From Pseudomonadota bacterium (GTDB lineage: Bacteria; Pseudomonadota; Gammaproteobacteria; Thiotrichales; Thiotrichaceae), in contig PDPG01000019.1 of the NCBI GenBank assembly GCA_002747455.1, forward strand, positions 1 to 45,344: DNA of 45,344 bases, read 5' to 3'. A program made the translations under genes and the position numbers. This document shows, in pieces, positions 1-6,493 of the stretch; the stretch's first letter is position 1, and every line of letters starts with the position of its first letter. The notes beneath the pieces are model-generated. The model had not been told where the DNA came from, ran no database searches, and saw nothing but the letters and a program-made list of their open reading frames with translations.

Positions 1-59
1 ACATTCCAGTAGCTTGTTCAGAGACTTTGACATAGGGAGGATTCCAAAAAAACTCCTTT

Positions 60-715
60 ATGCCTAATTTCCTTGCTAAGTTTCAAGCGATTGCCCTGCA
101 TTAGGCGATCTCAACCAACCAAGTCATATTCCTGAAGGGTTCTCACAGCAGGTTGAGGAGGCGATTCAGGTTGCGGGTTGGGCACCATTTCATTATCAGG
201 CACATGAGGCACATCGTGCCGATCGCCGTTTAGACTCCGTTGTGCCGTGGCGTTTTTATCCACTGGATCAGCAGAACTGCCTGGCACTGGCTAAGTCGAT
301 TTGCGCAGACCCAGAACTGGATGGTGATGAGGGAAGCACCATCGTTCGTTTGCTGGCTGCTTGTGGCGCAATGGTGACGGTGACTTGGCTGCCAGAGCCG
401 GATGAAAGCGCGAGAGCCAAAGATGCCGCACGTCGAGCGTTTGTTGATCATGAGCATGTGGCAGCGACTGCCACCGCGATTCAGAATTTAATGTTGGCGA
501 CAAAAGTACGTCAGATTGATAGCTACTGGTCAAGCGGTGGTGTATTACGCGATTGGAAGTGCTATAGGCTGTGTGGTATTCCAGTTCGCGAGAGTCTGTT
601 GGGAGCCATTTTCTTGTTCCCAGAGGACTTGGAGCAGCATATCGACGTGCGTCGGGGAAATCTGCGAGACGCACGTGGTACGCCCGATCAGTGGCGGCGA
701 TGGGTCAAGATTTAA
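60..715 (+). pseudogene. Nitroreductase-family protein, N-terminus broken by frameshifts
   Basis: The open part (from about position 128) reads as an FMN-dependent nitroreductase: an early AGWAPFHY segment, VPWRFYPL, a central GAMVTVTWLPEP stretch, then YWSSGG and GAIFLFPE near the C-terminus. Such proteins reduce nitro, quinone or related substrates with NAD(P)H as homodimers. No ATG or strong start lies in this frame, which is closed upstream by a TAA at 77-79. A plausible N-terminus is spread over three frames: MPNFLAKFQAIA from ATG 60, RRSQPT around 103, and IPEGFSQQVEEA from 128. This suggests two small indels, either true decay or sequencing error near a contig end. It converges on hmuS with 9 bp between stops. 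The family is fairly sure; pseudogene status is not. Confidence 0.6.
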
Positions 716-724
716 ATACCCCGC

Positions 725-1741
725 CTAGCTGCGCAGTTTGCTTACTATCTCTTGCCATTCGGCTGACTCTGGTTGGTTGCGGAGGCGATCATCTGCAATC
801 GTTACAATCGACTGACCAGCGTTGTCCAGCACATCGATTGAGTGGAGCAGGCCGTTATCCGATGGCTTTTTGATAACCCAGACTTGAGCGATCTGCTCGG
901 TATTCAGGTGTAGATTAAAGGTTGGATCTAGTACATTAAACCACGGGCCAGTTCTGAGTAGTCGCTTGACTGAGCCACAATATGATTGAACGGCGGCATG
1001 GTTCTGAACAGAGATATTGGTACTGAGCGCGTGTTCTGAAAGAAGCGTTAACAGTACTTCGGCATCCCCGCAATCAAGGCGTGTAGCATATTCCTCACCC
1101 AAGGCGGCATAGATAGTGGATCGATTGCCACCAAAGTCTTCTATGAGGTCATCTGACTGGTGAGCATTTTCGATGGTTGACCAGCGTCCGCGTAACTCAC
1201 CCTTGTCAATTTGTATGGTTGCTGGTACTTCCTGAGCGACCTGCTCCACAGCTGTCCGGTTGGTCTGGTCATCAGAGCGGAAAGCTTCGACAATTCGTTG
1301 ATAGGCGTCGAGCTTGCTATTTTGAGTCAAGTATATCTTGTGAACCGCTTCGCCATAGTGGTCAAAGAATTGCAGGCTTTTTCGGTCATCTTCCTCAACA
1401 GCAATGGCATGAGCCCAATGGGTGGTAAAGTAGCGGGTGCACTGACCGGGTTGCAGATACAGCGCAGTTCGTTCCTGCCAGTGTATTTCGCCGAAGGGGA
1501 ATGTTGTTTCGTGAACCACAGCGTCATTACGGGTCAGCGCCATGACAGGGCCAAGTGAAGGGAGTTCATCGAGAATACCCGCAAAGTTAGGGCTAAGCCT
1601 AATGCACGTATGCCCGATTTCCGTACTCAGCAGTTCCAACTCACTGATTCCAAGTTCTTCAGCCGCATTACGGATGCGGGTTTTAGGATGCGCTGCCTTG
1701 TAGGCAGACCAAGTCACAGGCGCTGATTGTGTCGTCGTCAT
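725..1741 (-). CDS. hmuS: Hemin-degrading/heme-trafficking factor HmuS (HemS/ChuS family)
   Basis: A cytoplasmic heme-handling protein that accepts imported heme and degrades it or passes it on, releasing iron. The 338-residue length matches the HemS/ChuS/HmuS family (about 340), which is an internal duplication of one fold. Both halves are visible: an N-terminal repeat with ELLSTEIGHTCIRL and GPVMALTRNDAVVHE, and a C-terminal repeat with GPWFNVLDPTFNLHL and HSIDVLDNAGQSIVTI. It lies 119 bp downstream of hutZ on the same strand, so the two are probably co-transcribed as a heme-iron operon. No TonB receptor or heme ABC transporter is in the window. Family assignment is confident; the exact enzyme activity (heme oxygenase, transfer, or radical-type cleavage) cannot be read from sequence. 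Confidence 0.88.
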   Translation of the reverse strand: MTTTQSAPVTWSAYKAAHPKTRIRNAAEELGISELELLSTEIGHTCIRLSPNFAGILDELPSLGPVMALTRNDAVVHETTFPFGEIHWQERTALYLQPGQCTRYFTTHWAHAIAVEEDDRKSLQFFDHYGEAVHKIYLTQNSKLDAYQRIVEAFRSDDQTNRTAVEQVAQEVPATIQIDKGELRGRWSTIENAHQSDDLIEDFGGNRSTIYAALGEEYATRLDCGDAEVLLTLLSEHALSTNISVQNHAAVQSYCGSVKRLLRTGPWFNVLDPTFNLHLNTEQIAQVWVIKKPSDNGLLHSIDVLDNAGQSIVTIADDRLRNQPESAEWQEIVSKLRS

Positions 1742-1860
1742 ACGTGATCCATCTCATGCTATCTGATGAAGTACTGAATGCATCCTGAGCACAGCCCAAA
1801 CGAGTGTGCCATTCGCCCAGAAGCATTCAGTTTATTTATTGATCAAGATTGTCGCTGTGA

Positions 1861-2394
1861 TTATGCGCTTTTAGCCTTGTGATCAACTTTTGTGTGGCCT
1901 GTTTCATTACGGAGCTTTACTTCGTCTAAATTATCACCACTCAATGTGTAGGCTTTGGCAAATCCAGAGACAAAGCTACCACTAACTGGCGTGAGTTTGA
2001 AAAGATGGAAATCTCCCATTTCACGCAGGTTGTTCATGACGACACCAAACCGATCCACCATTTTCCCCATGACCGTCTCAAAAACATCTGACTCACGGCT
2101 GACTTCGGTGGCATCGCAGCGGTAACTTAGTCGTTTTCTTGCAAGTAATTGACGAGAGTCACTCTCATTTTCGATGAACAAGATGCTGCATTTTGGATTT
2201 TCCAAAAGGTGCGTGGTGTGCTTCGCCAGTTCACTGACATACACATAATAGCTACCGGCTTCTTCCACATAGCCTGAGTAACTGGCTTCAGGAAGGCCAT
2301 CACGACTACAAGTAGACATCAGTAACGTTTTAAAACTTCCACAGAATTGACGAGCTTCGTCGTAAATTTGCTGTAGCTGTTTATCTTGTTTCAT
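1861..2394 (-). CDS. hutZ: Heme utilisation protein HutZ (FMN-binding split-barrel fold)
   Basis: A 177-residue protein with the pyridoxamine-phosphate-oxidase-like split barrel typical of the HutZ/HugZ heme-degrading family: LLMSTCSRDGLPEASYSGYV at the start, HTTHLLENPKCSILFIENE in the middle, RLSYRCDATEVSR, then GDFHLFKLTPVSGSFVSGFAKAY. HutZ proteins bind heme between protomers and cleave it to free iron; size equals Vibrio HutZ. The C-terminal tail is basic and may be flexible. A GGAGAT ribosome site sits about 9 nt before the ATG. It precedes hmuS on the same strand, so two heme-processing proteins are encoded in one probable transcription unit. Some relatives are annotated simply as pyridoxamine 5'-phosphate oxidase family; the heme context favours HutZ. 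Confidence 0.85.
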   Translation of the reverse strand: MKQDKQLQQIYDEARQFCGSFKTLLMSTCSRDGLPEASYSGYVEEAGSYYVYVSELAKHTTHLLENPKCSILFIENESDSRQLLARKRLSYRCDATEVSRESDVFETVMGKMVDRFGVVMNNLREMGDFHLFKLTPVSGSFVSGFAKAYTLSGDNLDEVKLRNETGHTKVDHKAKSA

Positions 2395-2572
2395 ACAAAA
2401 GTATCTCCATTAAGCTTAATAGGCTGTTCTGTTCAGGAACTCGTCCTTCTCAGGTTCGGTTTGATGAAAATGTTTCTCAGTATCTGCGCGAATGGTTTCT
2501 ATTTGAAATTAAAACTCTTAAATAGCCTGCAAACTACTGTTAAATGACGGCTTTTTTAGAAAAAAGTGAATT

Positions 2573-2785
2573 TTATAGGGCGACTGACGGAGGTATTTGG
2601 TAGACTTGCACACCTTGTTTATCGATAAGTTCTTCACTGATAACTTCGCGGGCATGATCTTCACATCGGCCACAGCAACTGGCGATGTCTAGCTCTTGGC
2701 AAATTCTGTCATAACTATCGTACCCGCATTCCACGGCTGTTTTTATTGCCTTATCAGTGACTGAGTTGCAGATACAAACATACAT
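2573..2785 (-). CDS. bfd: Bacterioferritin-associated ferredoxin Bfd
   Basis: A small [2Fe-2S] ferredoxin that docks on bacterioferritin and feeds electrons through the heme to reduce and mobilise stored ferric iron. The 70-residue product starts MYVCICNSVTD and has the four-cysteine BFD pattern C-x-C in the first six residues and C-C-x-x-C in IASCCGRCEDHA. The frame can be extended upstream by 14 residues, but the ATG at 2785 gives the conserved family N-terminus and lies just below a clear promoter. It is divergent from the two bfr genes, whose products are its partners. A Fur-box-like element overlaps its promoter, matching iron-starvation induction of bfd in other proteobacteria. Confidence 0.93.
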   Translation of the reverse strand: MYVCICNSVTDKAIKTAVECGYDSYDRICQELDIASCCGRCEDHAREVISEELIDKQGVQVYQIPPSVAL

Positions 2786-2797
2786 AGGGTCTACCAG

Positions 2798-2827
2798 AAT
2801 AGTAATGATTCTTATTAAGCAAGACAA
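2798..2827 (-). promoter_or_regulatory. bfd promoter with overlapping Fur-box-like operator
   Basis: On the minus strand a -35 TTGTCT (2827-2822) and a -10 TACTAT (2804-2799) are separated by exactly 17 bp. The spacer carries TAATAAGAATCATTACTATT, which resembles the Fur consensus GATAATGATAATCATTATC. Fur-Fe(II) bound here would cover the -10 and spacer. A further AT-rich half-site (ACTATTCTTATTAG, 2833-2846) lies toward the divergent bfr genes. Confidence 0.75.
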
Positions 2828-2956
2828 ATGTTAACTATTCTTATTAGTGTTGGCAAGTTAAAAAATGTAAATACACGAATGTGGGTAATAGTGATCCTGT
2901 TTGTAGCGTTTTCGATATTCGGAAGATGACTATCAAAATTTAACAGGTGGTAACAG

Positions 2957-3430
2957 ATGAAAGGAAATGTAGCAGTAATTCAAGGGCTTAATAGCTCGTT
3001 GAAAAATCAGCTTACGGTCATTAATCAATACTTTCTGCATGCAAGAATGTGCAGTAGTTGGGGGTTAGAAAGGTTAAATGGCCAAGAGTATAAGCGTTCA
3101 ATTAAGGCGATGAAGCAAGCGGATGAGCTGATTGAAAGGATTCTTTTCCTTGAAGGGCTGCCAAACTTGCAGGATCTTGGCAAGTTGTATATTGGCGAAG
3201 ACGTTCCAGAGATATTAAACAATGATATGCATGCATCAAAGCTCGTTATTGAGCAGCTGGGCGAAATTATTGAAGTCTGTGAGTGTGAGCAGGATTATGT
3301 CTCCCGAAAATTATTAACCACGATCCTTGAAGAAGAAGAAGAGCAATTGGACTGGTTGGATGCTCAATTATGGGCAATCGAAAATTCTGGTTTGGAAAAT
3401 TATTTACAGTCCATGATGGATAAGGGCTAA
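2957..3430 (+). CDS. bfr: Bacterioferritin, heme-binding subunit lacking ferroxidase residues
   Basis: A 157-residue bacterioferritin subunit aligning without gaps to E. coli Bfr over most of its length (NQYFLHARM, RILFLEGLPNLQDLGKL, DYVSRKLL). The heme ligand Met52 is present. Five of the six E. coli ferroxidase ligands are replaced: Glu18 by Gln, Glu51 by Ala, His54 by Gln, Glu94 by Ser, His130 by Gln; only Glu127 remains. It should therefore bind inter-subunit heme and help electron transfer from Bfd but not oxidise iron by itself. The next gene, 12 bp downstream, has the opposite pattern. Similar heme/ferroxidase division of labour is known for heteropolymeric bacterioferritins in other proteobacteria such as Neisseria. 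Confidence 0.93.
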   Translation: MKGNVAVIQGLNSSLKNQLTVINQYFLHARMCSSWGLERLNGQEYKRSIKAMKQADELIERILFLEGLPNLQDLGKLYIGEDVPEILNNDMHASKLVIEQLGEIIEVCECEQDYVSRKLLTTILEEEEEQLDWLDAQLWAIENSGLENYLQSMMDKG

Positions 3431-3442
3431 GGGGTTTTTACT

Positions 3443-3910
3443 ATGCAAGGTTCTCAAAAAGTAATTGAGCAGTTGAAAGGTTTATTAGCTTGCGAGCTGG
3501 CGGCACGTGATCAGTATTTTATTCACTCACGAATGTATGAAGATTGGGGCTTGTCGAAGTTGTTCGAGCGCATTAGTCATGAGTCGGAAGAAGAAACGGA
3601 GCATGCAGATATTTTGATCAAACGCATTCTGTTCCTGGGGGGCGTGCCGGATGTCAATATTCAGGATAAGGTCAATGTCGGTGATGATGTACCCGCGATG
3701 CTGAAGAATGACCTACAGATCGAATATGATGTCGGTCAGGCACTGAAGGATGCGATGAAGGTATGTGAGGAAGAGAGTGATTATGTCTCTCGTGACTTAT
3801 TATTCAAGCTGCTGGATGACACCGAAATGGATCATACATGGTGGTTGGAGAAACAGCTTGGTTTGATTGATAAGATAGGCTTGCAAAACTACCTGCAATC
3901 ACAGCTGTAA
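3443..3910 (+). CDS. bfr: Bacterioferritin, ferroxidase-active subunit without heme ligand
   Basis: A 155-residue bacterioferritin subunit carrying the full di-iron set: Glu18, Glu51, His54, Glu94, and Glu128/His131 in [12 protein letters not shown], which has one extra residue relative to E. coli. The heme ligand position 52 is Thr, so this subunit cannot ligate heme in the usual way. It would oxidise Fe(II) in the 24-mer shell while the upstream subunit supplies heme sites. It follows that gene by 12 bp, with GGGGTTTTTACT before the ATG, so the two are surely co-translated and probably co-assembled. A long perfect inverted repeat follows the stop. Confidence 0.94.
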   Translation: MQGSQKVIEQLKGLLACELAARDQYFIHSRMYEDWGLSKLFERISHESEEETEHADILIKRILFLGGVPDVNIQDKVNVGDDVPAMLKNDLQIEYDVGQALKDAMKVCEEESDYVSRDLLFKLLDDTEMDHTWWLEKQLGLIDKIGLQNYLQSQL

Positions 3911-3920
3911 GCTAAATATC

Positions 3921-3979
3921 GCCACTAAGCAGTCGAATGTTCAAAGCAGGTGAGTCTTTTCAAGCGACTGCTTAGTGGC
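3921..3979. repeat. 15-bp perfect inverted repeat after bfr (hairpin)
   Basis: GCCACTAAGCAGTCG (3921-3935) is exactly complementary to CGACTGCTTAGTGGC (3965-3979), with a 29-nt loop. It begins 10 bp after the bfr stop. No T-run follows on either strand, so it is not a textbook intrinsic terminator. It could be an mRNA-stabilising 3' hairpin or the 3' end of a minus-strand transcript from the Fur-box promoter at 4048-4076. Confidence 0.7.
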
Positions 3980-4047
3980 TGACCTGCCGGACGCATGCTC
4001 TATTTAGTAGATCGGAGAGATAATAAACAAGAGCGAACAGGTTGGCT

Positions 4048-4076
4048 AGTATAATATTGAGAATGGTTCTTATTTG
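4048..4076 (-). promoter_or_regulatory. Fur-box-like promoter pointing toward bfr, no gene behind it
   Basis: On the minus strand TATACT (4053-4048) is a near-perfect -10. Just upstream lies a Fur-like sequence (plus strand ATTGAGAATGGTTCTTATTT, 4057-4076). The -35 is weak. Transcription would run into the bfr 3' side, where there is no minus-strand gene for more than 1 kb, only the 15-bp inverted repeat 70-130 nt downstream. This layout suggests a small iron-responsive RNA. Confidence 0.5.
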
Positions 4077-4141
4077 CAATATTTGTTTTTCAATTTTTAT
4101 TACTAATTTGTAAATTATTAAAGCCAGTCCCTGTGTACTTG

Positions 4142-4171
4142 ATCAAAAGCAACCAGCCGCAGCACGGCTGG
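4142..4171 (-). terminator. Intrinsic terminator of the small two-gene Fur operon
   Basis: On the minus strand CCAGCCG (4171-4165) pairs with CGGCTGG (4159-4153) across a 5-nt loop and is followed by TTGCTTTTG. It starts 6 bp after the TAA of the 105-residue gene. Confidence 0.7.
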
Positions 4172-4177
4172 CGGCGG

Positions 4178-4495
4178 TTAAAGTGTGTGTGGTCTTTTGC
4201 CCAATAGATTCAACGCAGGTTGCATGAGTCGGGCGTTCTCAAACAGTTCATTGGCGTACTCCGTATTGCGCATGGCGGTGTAGACCCTGGCCAGATTGAG
4301 ATAGGTAATCGTAATTAACGATTTGGTCATTTCAGATGTACTCTGATGTAAAACTTCCGTCTGTCCAAGCGACGCAAGCGCAGCCTTGTGAAAGAAGGCG
4401 GAAGTTTCGTATTGCTTATCGTTGTAGTACGCGTCGGCACAGTTTGTGAGGTTTTCCCACTTAGCCAGACGACTTCGTGTTGTTTGTGGTGTCAT
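4178..4495 (-). CDS. Unrecognised small TPR-like protein in an iron-regulated operon
   Basis: I do not recognise a family. The 105-residue product has no signal peptide or membrane segment and looks all-helical. The second half resembles one or two tetratricopeptide helices: TITYLNLARVYTAMRNTEYANELFENARLMQPA has the A-x-x-Y and alternating hydrophobic spacing. Its start ATG overlaps the preceding gene's stop as TAATG, implying translational coupling. The pair is read from a promoter with a strong Fur-box match and ends at a good terminator. A role under iron starvation is inferred from context only. Confidence 0.7.
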   Translation of the reverse strand: MTPQTTRSRLAKWENLTNCADAYYNDKQYETSAFFHKAALASLGQTEVLHQSTSEMTKSLITITYLNLARVYTAMRNTEYANELFENARLMQPALNLLGKRPHTL

Positions 4496-4791
4496 TAGTG
4501 AAGTAGCCTCTTGTCGGATTCGTTGTCAGTTATCTTGGTGCTGGCGGGGTGATTATTTTCCTGATGTTCACTCAGCATCTCCCATTCCGTTAGCAGTCTT
4601 TGATAGGTTGCGCACAGTACCTGAGAGCGCTGAACTTCCCCATGGTTCAATAGCATCTTGAGATGTTCAATGACCGTTAATGCGCAACATGCAGGGCAGT
4701 GCGGCAGCTCAAAGCTGACGATCTTGCTATAACTGGTCATTAGATAGGTTAAGGACGACTGTAGTGTCGTTACGCTCGCTTCCTCTGTCAT
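4495..4791 (-). CDS. Unrecognised 98-residue cytoplasmic protein, first gene of Fur-type operon
   Basis: No family recognised. The protein is helical, without signal peptide or membrane segment, and has a small cysteine cluster (HCPACCAL, residues about 31-38) that could bind metal or form a disulfide. The C-terminal third is polar (SEHQENNHPASTKITDNESDK) and probably disordered. It overlaps the following gene by one base (TAATG). A consensus-like promoter overlapped by a Fur box lies about 70 bp upstream, so it is likely made when iron is scarce. Confidence 0.68.
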   Translation of the reverse strand: MTEEASVTTLQSSLTYLMTSYSKIVSFELPHCPACCALTVIEHLKMLLNHGEVQRSQVLCATYQRLLTEWEMLSEHQENNHPASTKITDNESDKRLLH

Positions 4792-4858
4792 GTTAGTAGC
4801 TCTCTATTCTATGGGTCGATAAAGCAACTGTGTCGTCGAGTGTGGCACAGTTAATCTA

Positions 4859-4888
4859 AATGATAATCATTCTTATTTATATTGACAA
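4859..4888 (-). promoter_or_regulatory. Promoter with overlapping Fur box for the 4178-4791 operon
   Basis: On the minus strand -35 TTGTCA (4888-4883) and -10 TATCAT (4865-4860) are 17 bp apart. The plus strand reads AATGATAATCATTCTTATTT across the same bases, one of the best Fur-consensus matches in the window. Fur binding would block both promoter elements. Confidence 0.82.
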
Positions 4889-5055
4889 GTAAGGACTTAG
4901 GCATGGACTGCTAACAATGCATAGTAATGAACGAGTCATCTTGTATAAAAAACAATACTTCTATTGATGATAAGTTACTTTCTTGTTGCTTTTATTCTAT
5001 GCCATTGATGGGGGGAGTGAGTGTATCTATTGGGTGGATTATTAATTTTTTGAAA

Positions 5056-5079
5056 TATAATTGAGAATCATTTGCATTT
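5056..5079 (+). promoter_or_regulatory. TATAAT -10 with adjoining Fur-box-like element
   Basis: A perfect TATAAT (5056-5061) is followed directly by TTGAGAATCATTTGCATTT, which resembles a Fur operator over the start site. The -35 is poor (TTGGGT at 5030 is 20 bp away). It would drive the small genes at 5096-5621. Confidence 0.6.
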
Positions 5080-5095
5080 GATATTTTGAGGCGAT

Positions 5096-5281
5096 ATGAT
5101 GCACCCACGTCTCAGCGATTGTATCTGCCAAGTGCTCCCGTGTAGAAATAACATCGCCATACTTATGAATAAAATTATCTGGTATGTGTGTCTGAGATGT
5201 CTTACCGAGCCAGCATCCGCCTCTTCACTCATGCCATTATTGATGCGAGCCAGGTTTACTTTTTTGAGGAAAAGGAGTTGA
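5096..5281 (+). CDS. Doubtful 61-residue ORF, possibly a frameshifted small gene
   Basis: An ATGATG start at 5096 has GAGG 4 nt upstream and lies just below the Fur-type promoter. The stop falls 1 bp before the next ATG. The composition is odd: CRNNIAILMNKIIWYVCLRCL then a serine/alanine stretch. In the neighbouring frame, ATG 5197 opens a more protein-like 29-residue ORF (MSYRASIRLFTHAIIDASQV and on) ending at TGA 5284-5286, overlapping the next start. Either this is an untranslated leader, a genuine short peptide, or one gene broken by a frameshift near 5190. The position would suit a HemP-like gene, but the HemP C-terminal KLILTK motif is absent in all frames. Confidence 0.3.
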   Translation: MMHPRLSDCICQVLPCRNNIAILMNKIIWYVCLRCLTEPASASSLMPLLMRARFTFLRKRS

Positions 5282-5282
5282 A

Positions 5283-5621
5283 ATGACCTTCTATGTCGAT
5301 GCGTGGCTTGACTGCCCCGAACCTTACGTTAGAGTGATCAATAAAAGAAGTCGACAGGTGCTTGCTGATTTTTCAGGGGAGACGCTTTGCACTGCAATAG
5401 AGCAAGGTGATATTTGCGTTTCTGACTTTTTTGAACAGGATGATGTGAGTAAGCTTGAGTTGGTGAAATCCCTGTTATTACTGCGCTGTGGCCAAGATAT
5501 TTGTCAGGATGTTCAAACAATTAATCAGGAAGTTAATCACAGAAGCCCTCAGCTCGATAACCACTCAAACGTTTTTGTCTTACCGGTCAGAAATCAATTT
5601 GCCACCGGAAAGCACCACTAG
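5283..5621 (+). CDS. Unrecognised 112-residue protein downstream of a Fur-type promoter
   Basis: No family recognised. A strong ribosome site (AAAAGGAG, 6 nt before ATG) makes translation likely. The protein is acidic and soluble: YVDAWLDCPEPYVRVINKRS, a short FSGETLCTAIEQGDICVSDFF segment, a hydrophobic LELVKSLLLLRCGQDI helix, and a polar tail. Three cysteines are spread out with no metal-binding spacing. It is preceded by the TATAAT/Fur-box element at 5056-5079 and followed by a GC-rich hairpin. It is presumably an iron-responsive accessory gene of this neighbourhood. Confidence 0.65.
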   Translation: MTFYVDAWLDCPEPYVRVINKRSRQVLADFSGETLCTAIEQGDICVSDFFEQDDVSKLELVKSLLLLRCGQDICQDVQTINQEVNHRSPQLDNHSNVFVLPVRNQFATGKHH

Positions 5622-5647
5622 CGCACATCAATCATGCCCGCAACACG

Positions 5648-5679
5648 CTGGGCCGCACTCCGGTTACGGCGCGGCCCAG
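5648..5679. terminator. GC-rich hairpin between convergent genes
   Basis: CTGGGCCGC (5648-5656) pairs with GCGGCCCAG (5671-5679) over a 14-nt loop. It sits between a plus-strand gene ending at 5621 and hsp20 ending at 5698. No T-run is visible, so termination may be inefficient or bidirectional. Confidence 0.5.
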
Positions 5680-5697
5680 TGTTACTCGCTGTCGAGA

Positions 5698-6126
5698 TTA
5701 CTCAACAACAACCTTGGTTCCTTTCACGTCCTTCTGCTTTGGTAGCGTTAGCTGCAATACGCCGTTGTCATAGCTCGCCTTGGTCGAACCTGGGTCAATC
5801 TTGCTCGGCAACTGGAAGCTACGAGATACCGCACCATAGTAACGCTCGCTGCGTAACACTTTGCCATCCTCTTTATGGGCATCGTGCTGTTTAATTTCGG
5901 CACGAATAGTAACGACAGCCCCCTCGACGGATACATCAAGATCTTCCTTGGCAACGCCGGGCACCTCAGCGGTAACGACGAAAGCATCATCCTGCTCACC
6001 GACCTCAATTTTAATCTGTCCGGCATCTGGCAGTGCCTCACCGTGTAAAGGGCGGATAAAAAAGCCCGGTGCTGTGTCACCAAAAAAGCTGTCGAAGATA
6101 GTGTTGCGTGGAACTAAATTACTCAT
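5698..6126 (-). CDS. Small heat-shock protein, Hsp20/alpha-crystallin family
   Basis: An ATP-independent holdase chaperone that binds unfolding proteins in the cytoplasm as large oligomers. The 142-residue protein has a short N-terminal arm (SNLVPRNTIFDSFFGD) and an alpha-crystallin domain from about residue 38: FVVTAEVPGVAKEDLDVSVEGAVVTIRAE, then RSERYYGAVSRSFQLPSKID and the signature DNGVLQLTLPK. The C-terminal I/V-x-I/V tail is reduced to KVVVE. Ribosome site AGAGAGG lies 7 nt before ATG. A sigma32-type promoter lies about 110 bp upstream. Confidence 0.93.
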   Translation of the reverse strand: MSNLVPRNTIFDSFFGDTAPGFFIRPLHGEALPDAGQIKIEVGEQDDAFVVTAEVPGVAKEDLDVSVEGAVVTIRAEIKQHDAHKEDGKVLRSERYYGAVSRSFQLPSKIDPGSTKASYDNGVLQLTLPKQKDVKGTKVVVE

Positions 6127-6235
6127 TTTGGTACCTCTCTATATTTGGGTTTTATGCTTTTTGAGGGTGCATCAATCTCGCACCCGGCTGCCCCTCTAAA
6201 CTGAAAGGGCAGATTCAATCATATTCAGAACTAAT

Positions 6236-6262
6236 ACTCGGGGTGAAAATGATTTTTTCAAG
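6236..6262 (-). promoter_or_regulatory. Sigma32-type heat-shock promoter of hsp20
   Basis: On the minus strand CTTGAA (6262-6257) is followed after 13 bp by CCCCGAGT (6243-6236), close to the sigma32 consensus CTTGAAA-N(11-16)-CCCCATNT. The resulting 5' leader would be about 100 nt and contains a small hairpin (GGGTGC/GCACCC, 6165-6185), but that hairpin does not include the ribosome site. Confidence 0.72.
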
Positions 6263-6493
6263 GGTGAAATGAGTTGGTTGTTTGCTGATTTAGACTTTTT
6301 TCGGATATGTTTTGATCAGATTTTTGGGAGGGGTTGCTTAATTTTGCCGAAAGTGCCCATAACTAAAGTTTCACGGTTAGGCGGACAAACAACGTCATGC
6401 TTGTGGGCGCTGTGCGTGGGCGAGAGTGCTCCTCTCGCCATTCGAACCCACAATCCTAAATGTCAAGTGCACCAGAGTGCTTTGCGCGCGGTG
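6263..6493. other. Intergenic stretch with one perfect 8-bp hairpin
   Basis: No gene is supported here. GGCGAGAG (6419-6426) and CTCTCGCC (6432-6439) form a perfect stem with a 5-nt loop, 55-75 bp beyond the stop of the lipoprotein gene. It lacks a T-run on either strand. A TTCGAA nearby does not belong to a tRNA. Confidence 0.5.

Noticed and set aside
5096..5281. HemP-like heme-uptake gene in the Fur-type position
   Set aside because: No frame contains the YxLRxTxxxKLILTK end of HemP; resemblance is confined to scattered residues.
6127..6235. RNA thermometer in the hsp20 leader
   Set aside because: The leader has a GGGTGC/GCACCC hairpin, but it lies away from the ribosome site, and no pairing that masks AGAGAGG was found.
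6419..6465. GGTTCGAA on the minus strand next to a hairpin looked like a tRNA T-arm
   Set aside because: No acceptor stem, D-arm or anticodon arm can be drawn around it.
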